A stretch of DNA of 40,829 nt, taken from JAVBMC01 sp031552845. Its GTDB lineage: Bacteria; Verrucomicrobiota; Kiritimatiellia; RFP12; DVOR01. Below are positions 32,039-40,555 of the stretch, piece after piece (position 1 is the first letter of the stretch; the number at the start of each line of letters is the position of its first letter). The notes under the pieces were generated by a model that was not told the DNA's origin, searched no databases, and was given only the letters and a program-made list of their open reading frames with translations. Both the position numbers and the translations under genes were made by a program. The stretch is taken from contig JAVBMC010000079.1 of assembly GCA_031552845.1 (NCBI GenBank), forward strand, positions 1 to 40,829. Reading direction: 5' to 3'.

Positions 32039-33112
32039 TTACTTGGCCTTGAGCTCTTGACGGCTGGCGTGGTCGCCAACGCCCTTGATCGTCACGTCAA
32101 CACGACGGTTCTCAGGATTGCCCTTATCCAGATTCGGAGTCACTTTCGGCTTATCAAAGCCGTAGCCAACTGATGAAAGGATGCTTGCTTTAATGCCTTG
32201 CGACTCGAAGTAATTCTTCACGGCATCGGCACGGCGCTGGGAGAGGTCTTGGTTGTGCGTGCGGGAAGAACCATGACGGCGGTCAGCATGACCTTCAATC
32301 AGAACTGTGACGTTGGGGTTCTTGGCCTGAGCCTTCTTGATTGTGCGCACGACATCATTCAACGCAGAATAGTATTGGGAACCGATAACTGCTTGGTCAT
32401 AACCGAAGTTGATGTAGGTCTCGAGGATCATGGTGTCCGGAGAATCAATCGGCGTCACATCCACCACAACCGGCGGAGCCACGACCATCGTTGTCACAAC
32501 CCCATCATTGCTAGGCACCGGCATCACATTGTCAGTGCCGCCATTGTCGTCGGAACCGCCGAAGCGATAGAGCAAGCCGAGTTCAACAGTTTCGAACAGA
32601 GCGTCCGGCCAATACTTGGAATTTTGCTGTGCATCCAGCGGGATGCCAACCTTGGCGGCTAAACGGAGCGACAGATTGTCGGACAGGTGGTAAGCAACAC
32701 CAGCACCCAAGCGGGGCACGAAAGCGTTCGAGTCACGTGTGTTGAACAAATCGTCATTACCCCACCAGTAGGCCAAACCTGCGGAGAGGTAGATGTCCCA
32801 CTTGCTATAAGCATCAAGGAGGTGATAGAGCACGTCCACAGCCGGACCTGCCGCGTAATTGGCACCACGGTCAGCCGATACCCAAGGCGCATACATGAAG
32901 CCAGCTTCAATTGCCCAACGTTCGGTCAGCTCACGGCCGATAGTGAAAGTACCCATAACAGGCAGATTGTCTACCGGGGTCGGCATAATCATAACACCCA
33001 CGGTCGGAGCAATATACCATTTGGGGCGGTCATTCTGCTCTTTATTGTCCTGCGCAAACATTGACGACGCCATGAAACTGGCGGCAACAGCTGTAAACAA
33101 AACTTTTTTCAT
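32039..33112 (-). CDS. OmpA-family outer-membrane protein
   Basis: 357 residues from the ATG at 33112; a GTG at 33127 is in frame, but the GGGAGAG ribosome binding site favours 33112. The signal peptide (MKKVLFTAVAASFMASSMFA) is cleaved before QDN. Residues about 22-190 look like an eight-stranded beta-barrel (aromatic alternating strands, ending with VELGLLYRFGG). A Pro/Val-rich linker leads to the OmpA C-terminal peptidoglycan-binding domain (about 235-350: VTVLIEGHADRRHGSSRTHN, then GYGFDKPKV and NRRVDVTIKG). It links the outer membrane to peptidoglycan. It has its own promoter and terminator, as expected of an abundant protein. Confidence 0.92.
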   Translation of the reverse strand: MKKVLFTAVAASFMASSMFAQDNKEQNDRPKWYIAPTVGVMIMPTPVDNLPVMGTFTIGRELTERWAIEAGFMYAPWVSADRGANYAAGPAVDVLYHLLDAYSKWDIYLSAGLAYWWGNDDLFNTRDSNAFVPRLGAGVAYHLSDNLSLRLAAKVGIPLDAQQNSKYWPDALFETVELGLLYRFGGSDDNGGTDNVMPVPSNDGVVTTMVVAPPVVVDVTPIDSPDTMILETYINFGYDQAVIGSQYYSALNDVVRTIKKAQAKNPNVTVLIEGHADRRHGSSRTHNQDLSQRRADAVKNYFESQGIKASILSSVGYGFDKPKVTPNLDKGNPENRRVDVTIKGVGDHASRQELKAK

Positions 33113-33151
33113 AATAGTCTCTCCCACACTCCAAAGTTAGAAAACGCCGTA

Positions 33152-33180
33152 ATTCTAGCATACCGAGCCCCTGAAGGCAA
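33152..33180 (-). promoter_or_regulatory. Promoter of the ompA-like gene
   Basis: On the minus strand TTGCCT (33180-33175), exactly 17 bases and TAGAAT (33157-33152), about 40 bases before the ATG at 33112. Confidence 0.6.
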
Positions 33181-33510
33181 CCATTTTTCACCACTTTGCC
33201 CAACTTTGTGTGCGGACTGTTAGCACCGGCTGAACGTAACCTATTCCCCCGCCCTGCCGATTGACTGCGCCTCCCGCATTACTATGCCATCGAACAACCA
33301 CCCCAACACCCCTCACGTCACAACAAAAATAACGCCCAACCGCGACTCCACCAGCCTCCCCACTTTCTCCATCTTCATGCGAATCGCTTTAATCTCCAAA
33401 AGCTGCACTTCACCTCCTTTTCACGAAACCACCCACCCCTCGTCCGTTTTCAGACAATCATTACCCCATTTATCCTCATGCAACCCCGCCCTACTCGCCG
33501 ATGGTACCAC
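33181..33510. other. Intergenic stretch without a recognised gene
   Basis: C-rich DNA between the ompA promoter and array C. I see no ribosome-binding-site-supported frame, no clear hairpin with a T-run and no RNA gene. Confidence 0.5.
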
Positions 33511-33625
33511 CTAGCCTCAGGGTACGAGGTCGCCTAACCTCGTACTCGCAGGCTTCCTGACCTCAGGGTACGAGGTCGCCTGACCTCTGACTACAATCTT
33601 AGACGACCTCAGCAGCAAAACACAC
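33511..33625. repeat. Array C: degenerate 23-bp tandem repeat (about 5 units)
   Basis: Five units of exactly 23 bases begin at 33511, 33534, 33557, 33580 and 33603. Units 1 and 3 agree at 21 of 23 positions. All five share an ACCTC or GCCTC core near their start, and units 1, 2 and 3 carry GTAC. Extra GTACs lie at 33504 and near 33635. The array sits between the divergent ompA and LamG-like genes. Confidence 0.75.
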
Positions 33626-33817
33626 GCCGTAAAACGTACTAAAACAAGCAAATGTCCCGCCTAAGGAATCGATTCAGTCTATTTTCGCGCACATACAGAC
33701 TCATCCCCGCAAAATCCATTAAACCTGTCAAAATCATCCCAGGCACCCACTCCACGCGTGCTCTCAAAACTGCCGTACGCCGCGTTGCCGAAAAGTCCTG
33801 CCCCTCATAATTTAAGC

Positions 33818-33846
33818 TTGTGCAATGCAACCGAAATAGGTATACT
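33818..33846 (+). promoter_or_regulatory. Promoter of the tandem LamG-like genes
   Basis: TTGTGC (33818-33823), exactly 17 bases and TATACT (33841-33846), 41 bases before the ATG at 33888, which has GAAGGAG upstream. Confidence 0.55.
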
Positions 33847-33887
33847 CCGTAGCATGTTGGAGCTAGGTTTATGTGAAGGAGTAAGCG

Positions 33888-36254
33888 ATGTCTAAGTCAT
33901 TTTTGAGCGCCATTTTGGCGTGTAGTTTTGCGGGTTCATCTGCTTTTGCGGTCGAGCCAAGTGACTTTGAAGGTTTGGAGTTGTGGCTCAAGGCCGACAC
34001 AGGTGTTGAAACAGCAGACAACCTTCCGCCTGCCAACGAGCAGTATGTGGCCTATTGGCAAGACCAATCACCCAACGGTTATTTGTTATCACGGGTAGGG
34101 AACAGGAATCACTGATTCGCATCGTCCGCGATACTTGGCGGTTGGCACGGGTGGTTTACCGATGTTACGAAACGCCTCGCTACGCTGGTTGAACTTGCCA
34201 GAGCCGATTACCGCGCAAAGTATTTTTGTGGTCGGCACGCCACCGCCTACAACTGACGTCAACCCAAGCACAATCTTCTCAATCGGAGCAGAGTCTTCAA
34301 CCAATAATCCATATGTCGATTTGTTCATCCGGCATAGTGCAACTGATGGCGTGTCGTTCGACGGCACCAAAAACCCGGCGCCAATAGGATATTGCGCCTT
34401 CAACGGCACCTATCTTGGAGGTGGAGAAGCCAAAACCGGATTCTTCACCTCTGACGGCATCATTCCTAGCCCTTACATTCTTTACGGGCAATATACGGAA
34501 GCTCAACAATTCACGTATTTTCTGCGCCGTGACGCCAAAACGTCAGACAAATATTATTGTTACAGAGAGTCGATTTCTGAAGTGATTGTTTACAATCGTG
34601 CGTTGACCGATGCCGAAGTTCAAGCCGTCGGATACTACCTGCAAAAGAAATACGGCATCACGGGCAAATATGTCAATACCGAGACAGCCTATGCCCGCAC
34701 ACAGGCGGCGGATCAGGTTGGCGACACCTTCGCACGCTTGAATGGTGACATCGGCTCCATTCCATCCGGCGAGACAGCAGAACTGCGCGTCTATTACGGC
34801 ACAACCGACGGCGGAACTGATGCGACTGCCTGGGACACTTACGATATCGTCGCGGCAGATCTCACAGAGAACGCCACATTCCAACACATTACTAGACAGC
34901 CCCTCATCATCAACACCACCTACTATTGCCGTTTCGCTGCTTACTGTGGAGACACACTAACTTTTGCAGAAAGCGGTGCCAGCTTCACGACCCGCCCGAT
35001 TGATACGCCCATGCTATTCCGGCGTACCGGTCCGATGTATGACACCAACAACTGGAACACTGCCTCATGGGTCAACATGGAAAACCTTTACCGCTCCATC
35101 CCGGGCACGATCACCGGCGACAGCATCAGTATTCCGGCTAATGACAAATATCACGCCATCGACCTTCTGCTGACAAATAACGTCACACTCAAATCCATCG
35201 CTGCCGGACATGGCGGAGGAGGCTCTGCTGCTTTCGGTGAGGGCGGAGTCATCCAAATCTGCAATGGAGGAGAGGAAGAGCAGACCATCACCCTCGACAG
35301 CGGCTCACCCAGCGAACCCGTCCTAATCGAAAGCCTCGGCACACGGCAGCTCAACATCGGACGCAGCACCAACGACAACATGATCCTAGATCTCAAAAGT
35401 CCGTTAAATATAGCACGCCACGTCAGCCAATTCGGCTTAGTCTGCATCAACGCAAAAATCATTGGCGGCATCCGGAAACGCCAGCACCAATCCTTTGCAC
35501 CAACAACACCACTGAGTCTAGCCTGCATGTCCAATTGGCCAACATCGAGAATACCTTCATCGGCGATGTTATCCTCGACCGCAAAAACGCGCCACACGAA
35601 GATCAACCACTCACTATTCTTTACTTGGGGCGTAGTCAACCCACTGATCAGGGCATTTTCACCTCCGCGCATGACGGCATGCTTGGAGATCCACGCAACC
35701 GCCTGATCATCCATCGCAACGCCCGCGTCCTCCTGATCGACAGCGCGACAACAACAACATTCTTTGAGTTACGACGCCAGGTGCTAGGCAATGGTTCAAT
35801 TGAGCGTGTTTATCAAAACGCTACCTTCAAAACTGCGACTGCAAAGACCGAGTTTGGCAATGCCGGCGCACTCAACCTCCATCTCGGAGCCGACTGCGTG
35901 CTCTCCCCCGGTGAAGGTGCTAATTACGGCACGTTGCGAATTCTATCGTCTACACTAACATCCGACGCCGCCTCCACCATCCGCCTCAAAGTCAGCACAA
36001 AAACCAACGATGTCATCAACTTGGATGGACGTGCGGAGCACACCCTCAACGGCAGGCTCGAACTACTGTCACAAAACCGTTTGCCGCTATCGACAGTCAT
36101 CCCGATCATGGTTGGTGAAAAACGCATCACTGCGCTCAACCTCAACTTCTCGCATGTCACCCCTGGTTTCCGCATCCAAAAACAACAACTCGAAGACGGC
36201 AGCTGGGTTGTCAATACAATCTCCTACGAGCCCACCTTTATCAACCTCTACTAA
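33888..36254 (+). pseudogene. LamG-like secreted protein gene with two opposite frameshifts (paralogue of the next gene)
   Basis: The reading frame opens with a signal peptide (MSKSFLSAILACSFAGSSAF) and a LamG-like start (DFEGLELWLKADTGV, YWQDQSPN), then meets a stop at 34113. Homology to the next gene continues in the +1 frame from about 34097 to 35474 (PITAQSIFVVGTPPPTTDVN, SEVIVYNRALTDAEVQAVGY, YYGTTDGGTDATAWDTYD) and returns to the first frame from about 35475 (ETPAPILCTNNTTESSLHVQ) to the end at 36254 (WVVNTISYEPTFINLY). The second shift is explained by loss of one G at CCGGAAA; the first by one extra base near 34098-34113. The total length, 789 codons, matches the intact copy. The gene has a good promoter and ribosome binding site. 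It may be a recent pseudogene, an assembly or sequencing error, or, less likely, recoded. Confidence 0.75.
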
Positions 36255-36268
36255 AGTACGCATCCACC

Positions 36269-38590
36269 ATGAATATCCATCACATTCTCTTTGTAGCTAC
36301 CGCCTGTACCAGCGTAGCGACCGCTGCAATCACCCAACCAACCGATCTTGAAGGGCTTTCGCTTTGGTTGCGAGGCGATCGAGGAGCATTAAACGCGAAC
36401 GGCTTACAAGCTGAGAATGGCGAGATCGTCGTTACGTGGCAGGACCAATCCGGCAACGAGAATCATGTCACGAACATACTAGCGCAAGCACCAAGCCTCC
36501 GAACGCTTGATACCGGAGGACATCCTGCAATCTATTCGGCAGGAGGATGCTGGTTGGATCCGCAAGCACCGATTGCGACCCGTAGTATCTTTCTGGTGGG
36601 CAGACCGCCGACAACCACCGACACGAATCCGAATGTCGTGTTCAATCGTTTTGAAACTCCCACAGATAACGGCAGTTGGACAATTGATTTATTCATCCGA
36701 CATGGCACAAATGACGCGATTTCACTGGACGGGACAAAAACGACTTCATCTGTGGGGTCAGGTTCTGTAGCACTCAATGGCGATTACCTGACCGAAGTGT
36801 CCGGATATACCGGCAGAGGCTTCAACCTGCCTGCTGAATGCGCAGGTAAGATACCTGACCCTTTCTTGTTTTACGTCAAATACAACAGTGATCAGCCCTT
36901 CACCCAATTCATGCGCCGCGGTTCTAAATCCAGTCCTCTTTATTACCGGGGCTCGCTGGCCGAAGTCATCGTCTATAACCGCGTACTGACAAGTGATGAA
37001 GAAGCCCAGATTGGTTCCTACCTCAAAGCCAAATATGGTCTAACTGCCACTTATCCTGATATCGAAAGCGCCATGGTCACAACGTTCGGGGCAAATCGTA
37101 TCGCCGACACTCACGCACAACTCAACTACCTGCTCGCCGGCACACCGGATTCTTCGATGAAAATCCTCGCCTACTATGGCACAACCGATGGCGGGGACGA
37201 CGTTAACGCCTGGGAAATGTGCGATACCAACGACATGCCAAACATCACAGGTGCTTACGCCCACACAACAGAGCAATTGTTGACGGTCGACACAACCTAC
37301 TACTGCCGCTTTGCGATTGCCGATGGCAGCGACATCACATTCTCAGAAATGAGCCACTCCTTCACCACACATCCAGTGGATCAGTCCCTGACATTCCGCT
37401 ACATTGGCGGCCCCTATGCCACCAACGTCTGGACAGATGCAGCACAGTGGCAGAACCTTGCACATCTCTACCGCGAATACCCGAACTACCCCGGCGATAT
37501 CGTCGAAGTACTCCCAGGCAACAAGAACCACGACTACACTGAACTCCTTGAGCAAGATGCCGTATTTGGACATCTCGTCTACGGACACTCCGACAGTGCT
37601 ACCGAGCTTGGCGGTTACCTGCGCATTAACAATGCCAACACCGAACAGCCCGCCACCCTCACCCTAGACAGCGGCACCACCGGTCAACCTGCCACCATTG
37701 TCGGGTACAGTGCCTCGGGCATTTGCTTTGGAACTGCTGAACAGGCCGATCAATTAACTCTGAACTTAGCCTCACCCTTAAACATTACCAAAACAACACC
37801 CAACCGCTTCCTTTGCCGCATTGATGCCCTGCTCACCGGCGGCACGCGTGAGAACCCGGCACCCATCACCTGTAACGTTGACCCCTTAAAAACCGCCGTT
37901 CTCCACCTTTACCTCGGCAACCCTCACAATAGCTTCATAGGCAACATCATTGCCGACGGTGCGGTCGATGGTGCCATGGGAGCCTTTATCTACTGCGGGC
38001 GAACATTTGCAGCCAATGACATCGTCTCAGCCAACGATGGCGTCTTTGGGCACTCATCCAATGAAATCATCCTGCGTAATGGTGCCGTCTTAGCTCTCAT
38101 TGGAGCGTCCGGCGATGGCTCGTATCTGCCAATCAAGCGTACGATTCGCGGTTCCGGCAGCATCTTCCGCGTGGTGCAAGGTGAAAACCAAGCAAACACT
38201 GATTCGCTCCACGCCACACTAGCCGACAGTGCATTGATTGCACCCGGCGAAGGCAGGCAACTTGGGCGTCTCAGTCTCTTGGCGAAGAATCTAACCAGCA
38301 CCGCCAACTCCACCATCCGTTTAAAAGTTCGAGGCAACACCAACGACGTATTCCACCTTGAAGGACGTGCCACCTACACGCTCAGCGGCCGCCTCGAGCT
38401 AACTGGCAGCCCACGCTACAACACAACCTACACGCTCATGACCAGCGCAACGCAACTCGGCACCCTGACGCTCAACTTCTCCTACATCACACCGGGCTAC
38501 AACATCACCAAAACAAAAGCAGCCAACGGCTCATGGGTAGTCAAAGCAACTTATACAGGTGACCTTCCGATAGTGATGGGACTTTACTAA
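36269..38590 (+). CDS. Secreted LamG-like/beta-strand-repeat protein (intact paralogue)
   Basis: 773 residues. The signal peptide is MNIHHILFVATACTSVATAA. A concanavalin/LamG-like domain spans about 22-268: DLEGLSLWLRGDRGA, WQDQSGNENH, PIATRSIFLVGRPPTTTDTN and the typical closing AEVIVYNRVLTSDEEAQIGS. An FN3-like module (about 275-378, YYGTTDGGDDVN, TTYYCRFAIADG) and a beta-strand-repeat region up to 773 follow. Such proteins bind glycans or build surface layers, but the function here is unknown. It starts 14 bases after its paralogue, without a clear ribosome binding site, and ends in the aromatic-terminated PIVMGLY, similar to TFINLY in the paralogue. The pair arose by tandem duplication and has since diverged to roughly a third to a half identity by eye. 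Confidence 0.8.
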   Translation: MNIHHILFVATACTSVATAAITQPTDLEGLSLWLRGDRGALNANGLQAENGEIVVTWQDQSGNENHVTNILAQAPSLRTLDTGGHPAIYSAGGCWLDPQAPIATRSIFLVGRPPTTTDTNPNVVFNRFETPTDNGSWTIDLFIRHGTNDAISLDGTKTTSSVGSGSVALNGDYLTEVSGYTGRGFNLPAECAGKIPDPFLFYVKYNSDQPFTQFMRRGSKSSPLYYRGSLAEVIVYNRVLTSDEEAQIGSYLKAKYGLTATYPDIESAMVTTFGANRIADTHAQLNYLLAGTPDSSMKILAYYGTTDGGDDVNAWEMCDTNDMPNITGAYAHTTEQLLTVDTTYYCRFAIADGSDITFSEMSHSFTTHPVDQSLTFRYIGGPYATNVWTDAAQWQNLAHLYREYPNYPGDIVEVLPGNKNHDYTELLEQDAVFGHLVYGHSDSATELGGYLRINNANTEQPATLTLDSGTTGQPATIVGYSASGICFGTAEQADQLTLNLASPLNITKTTPNRFLCRIDALLTGGTRENPAPITCNVDPLKTAVLHLYLGNPHNSFIGNIIADGAVDGAMGAFIYCGRTFAANDIVSANDGVFGHSSNEIILRNGAVLALIGASGDGSYLPIKRTIRGSGSIFRVVQGENQANTDSLHATLADSALIAPGEGRQLGRLSLLAKNLTSTANSTIRLKVRGNTNDVFHLEGRATYTLSGRLELTGSPRYNTTYTLMTSATQLGTLTLNFSYITPGYNITKTKAANGSWVVKATYTGDLPIVMGLY

Positions 38591-38611
38591 GCAAGCATCA
38601 TTACAAAGAGC

Positions 38612-38643
38612 CGTTCTGCCTTGCGAGGCGGGACGACTTTTGT
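38612..38643 (+). terminator. Probable terminator after the LamG-like genes
   Basis: A 9-bp stem with G-U pairs (CGTTCTGCC at 38612-38620, GGCGGGACG at 38627-38635) and a 6-base loop is followed by ACTTTTGTT. It overlaps the -35 box of the coaB promoter. Confidence 0.5.
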
Positions 38644-38649
38644 TATAGT
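38621..38649 (+). promoter_or_regulatory. Promoter of coaB, placing the start at the ATG
   Basis: TTGCGA (38621-38626), exactly 17 bases and TATAGT (38644-38649). The start is expected at about 38655-38657, that is at the coaB ATG (38656), suggesting a leaderless mRNA; there is no ribosome binding site. Confidence 0.5.
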
Positions 38650-38655
38650 GGCGGC

Positions 38656-39297
38656 ATGAACATTGTAATTACAGCGGGCCCGACGCGGGAGCATCTTGAC
38701 CCGGTACGGTTTTTGAGCAACCGTTCGACGGGAAAGATGGGGTTTGCTCTGGCCGAAGCTGCCGCACCACGGCATGGGGTGACGTTGATTGCAGGGCCGG
38801 TGTCCTTGCCGACCCCAGAAGGGGTGAAGCGCGTGGATGTGGTGAGTGCGTTAGATATGCTGTCCGCTGTGCAGGAAGCTTTGCCGCAGGCGGATGCGTT
38901 GATCATGTGTGCGGCGATTGCGGATTGGCGGCCGAAGGCATGCGCCGCCGAGAAGCTGAAGAAGTCGCAGATGGCGCCGATGTTGGAGTTAGAGCGCAAC
39001 CCGGATATCCTCGCCCTGCTCGCACCGTTGAAGGGACGTCGGTTCTTTGCGGGGTTCGCGGCAGAGACGGGCGATCCGATACCCGAAGCACAACGCAAGT
39101 TAGCGGCCAAGGGACTTGATTTGATTGTGGCAAATGATGTATCTGCTCCCGATGCGGGGTTTGCGGTGGACACCAACCGAGCGGTGTTAATCACCCGCGA
39201 CCGGGCAGTGGCTTTACCATTGATGTCCAAGAAAGCTTTGGCAGAAATCATCATCGACGCCATCGTCACCGGACGCCTGTCGGCATCCGATAAGTAA
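38656..39297 (+). CDS. coaB: Phosphopantothenate--cysteine ligase, stand-alone CoaB
   Basis: 213 residues covering only the CoaB half of the usual CoaBC protein. The N-terminal segment ITAGPTREHLDPVRFLSNRS, followed by TGKMG, is the CoaB nucleotide-binding signature. MCAAIADWRPKACAAEKLKK corresponds to the AAVADYRP/KIKK region, and DLIVANDVSAPDAGF to the VANDVS motif. The enzyme joins 4'-phosphopantothenate and cysteine using CTP (or ATP) in coenzyme A synthesis. The decarboxylase half CoaC must be encoded elsewhere. The ATG has no ribosome binding site and sits at the predicted transcription start. Confidence 0.9.
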   Translation: MNIVITAGPTREHLDPVRFLSNRSTGKMGFALAEAAAPRHGVTLIAGPVSLPTPEGVKRVDVVSALDMLSAVQEALPQADALIMCAAIADWRPKACAAEKLKKSQMAPMLELERNPDILALLAPLKGRRFFAGFAAETGDPIPEAQRKLAAKGLDLIVANDVSAPDAGFAVDTNRAVLITRDRAVALPLMSKKALAEIIIDAIVTGRLSASDK

Positions 39298-39319
39298 AAC
39301 AGTTTTTAAAAGGAGTATT

Positions 39320-40186
39320 ATGACAGAGATTCATGGAATTGCGTATGTGTGCCCCGAGTGTGAAAAGGAAGTGCTGGTTGAGTGGACGCAGCCACGCGCC
39401 TTGGATGTAGACGATGACATTGATGTGATCAGGCGCAGAGCCAAGAAGTTTTACCATTGGGAGGAAGGCATCTGCGCTGAATGCCACGACGAGCAAACCG
39501 AAATTAAAGGCGGGCACCTGAAGGCTATTGAGGCCAAGTTGCAGCCTATTTATCATCGCTGGGCCGAAATTTCTAGGGACATGTACCGCAAGGCTCTTGC
39601 CTACCAGAAAGAACGCGCTCTCCAAGAACTGAGAGGGCTGGACCCGGAGGATATTGAAGAATGGACGAAAGTCACCCTACGCCGTGCCGGCTTGAGCGGG
39701 CGGGAATCACAGCGCGCCACGCTTCAAAAGCTTGAACAGGCCGCTGAAGAGATCAAGGGGATGACGCTTGACCTTCTCATGATCTCACTCATGAAGGCGC
39801 CTGAAATCGCGCAAATCCGCAAACATTTCTACGCAGAAAAACTGAAACTGGAAGCACAGGCTGTCGAAGCCGGACTATTTGATTTGTCCGAGCTCTGGAT
39901 TTCCCATCCGACTCATGAACCTTTAACCGTCGCCTTGCCGGTGACGACGGATGACCCTGAGTCCATGCTTGAGTTCAACGAACTGGGCGAGCTGACTCCA
40001 GCCCCCACGGCACCGCGAGAAATGTTTTACAGCTTGGCCTTCGCAGATCGCTTTTTCGGTTCTGACGGGTTCGGGCAGATTCCCATTTTTCTGGATGAAG
40101 AGTTTACGGAGATGCTTCTCTCGGAGCTGCAGACAACAATCATTGACGCCGCTTTGCAACAGATAGCCTCTGGAAGAAAAAAGTAA
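39320..40186 (+). CDS. Uncharacterised protein with an N-terminal zinc ribbon
   Basis: 288 residues, no signal peptide or membrane helix. A four-cysteine zinc-ribbon pattern, CPECEKE (Cys11, Cys14) and CAECHDE (Cys52, Cys55), is separated by an acidic, basic and aromatic stretch. The remainder is strongly charged and mostly helical (AEISRDMYRKALAYQKERAL, LEQAAEEIKGMTLDLLMI), then a Pro/Thr-rich segment with LTVALPVTTDDPES and a C-terminal helix. I recognise no family. It has a strong ribosome binding site (AAAGGAG) and starts 22 bases after coaB, so it is probably co-transcribed. A nucleic-acid or ribosome partner is only a guess. Confidence 0.75.
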   Translation: MTEIHGIAYVCPECEKEVLVEWTQPRALDVDDDIDVIRRRAKKFYHWEEGICAECHDEQTEIKGGHLKAIEAKLQPIYHRWAEISRDMYRKALAYQKERALQELRGLDPEDIEEWTKVTLRRAGLSGRESQRATLQKLEQAAEEIKGMTLDLLMISLMKAPEIAQIRKHFYAEKLKLEAQAVEAGLFDLSELWISHPTHEPLTVALPVTTDDPESMLEFNELGELTPAPTAPREMFYSLAFADRFFGSDGFGQIPIFLDEEFTEMLLSELQTTIIDAALQQIASGRKK

Positions 40187-40387
40187 GTCGCATCTATCCT
40201 CAACTTTCTGACGAAGACCTCAGACGGTCAAAAACGTCTCTCTGCATCCTCTTCCCTGAAACAGCTACATTTACTCCCTCAAAGTTTGGCGCATCGGTAT
40301 TTTTCCCACGCTAAACCCGAGGTGTTTTCACCCGTGATTACGTCCATGACTGAACTCACTCGCGGACGCGAGTGGGGGTGACTTGCA
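40187..40387. other. Intergenic DNA before array D, with an 8-bp inverted repeat
   Basis: No gene seen. A perfect inverted repeat CACTCGCG-GA-CGCGAGTG lies at 40357-40374, and CACCCGTGAT at 40330-40339 also occurs in array B unit 6 (from 17940). No clear terminator is visible after the last gene. Confidence 0.5.
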
Positions 40388-40555
40388 GGCGCTTGTACTT
40401 TCAGGGGCAGGTACGAGTGAGAGTACATGGTAGACGCCTTGAACTTCAAAGGCACGTACGACTCGTACTTGCACGTACCTACGAGTGAGTTTGGGTGGTA
40501 GGCGCGAGGTTTCGCTGAAGGCGCATGTCTTTGAACTTGAAGACGTGCACGACTC
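40388..40555. repeat. Array D: degenerate GTAC-rich repeat with period near 22.5-23 bp
   Basis: Six GTACs fall within 40395-40478. Related blocks recur at multiples of about 22.5-23: GCGCTTGTACTTT (40389) with ACGCCTTGAACTT (40434), 45 apart; GTACGAGTGA (40411) with GTACGACTCG (40456), 45 apart; TTGAACTTCAA (40439) with TTGAACTTGAA (40531), 92 apart; GTACGACTC (40456) with GCACGACTC (40547), 91 apart. The phase is looser than in arrays A-C. Confidence 0.6.

Noticed and set aside
33639..33830. 63-codon minus-strand frame upstream of the LamG-like pseudogene
   Set aside because: No motif, no start signal, and it overlaps the promoter region of the plus-strand genes.
34096..34116. Programmed ribosomal frameshift in the LamG-like gene
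   Set aside because: No slippery heptamer with a downstream structure or stimulatory site is visible, and a second, opposite shift would also be needed.
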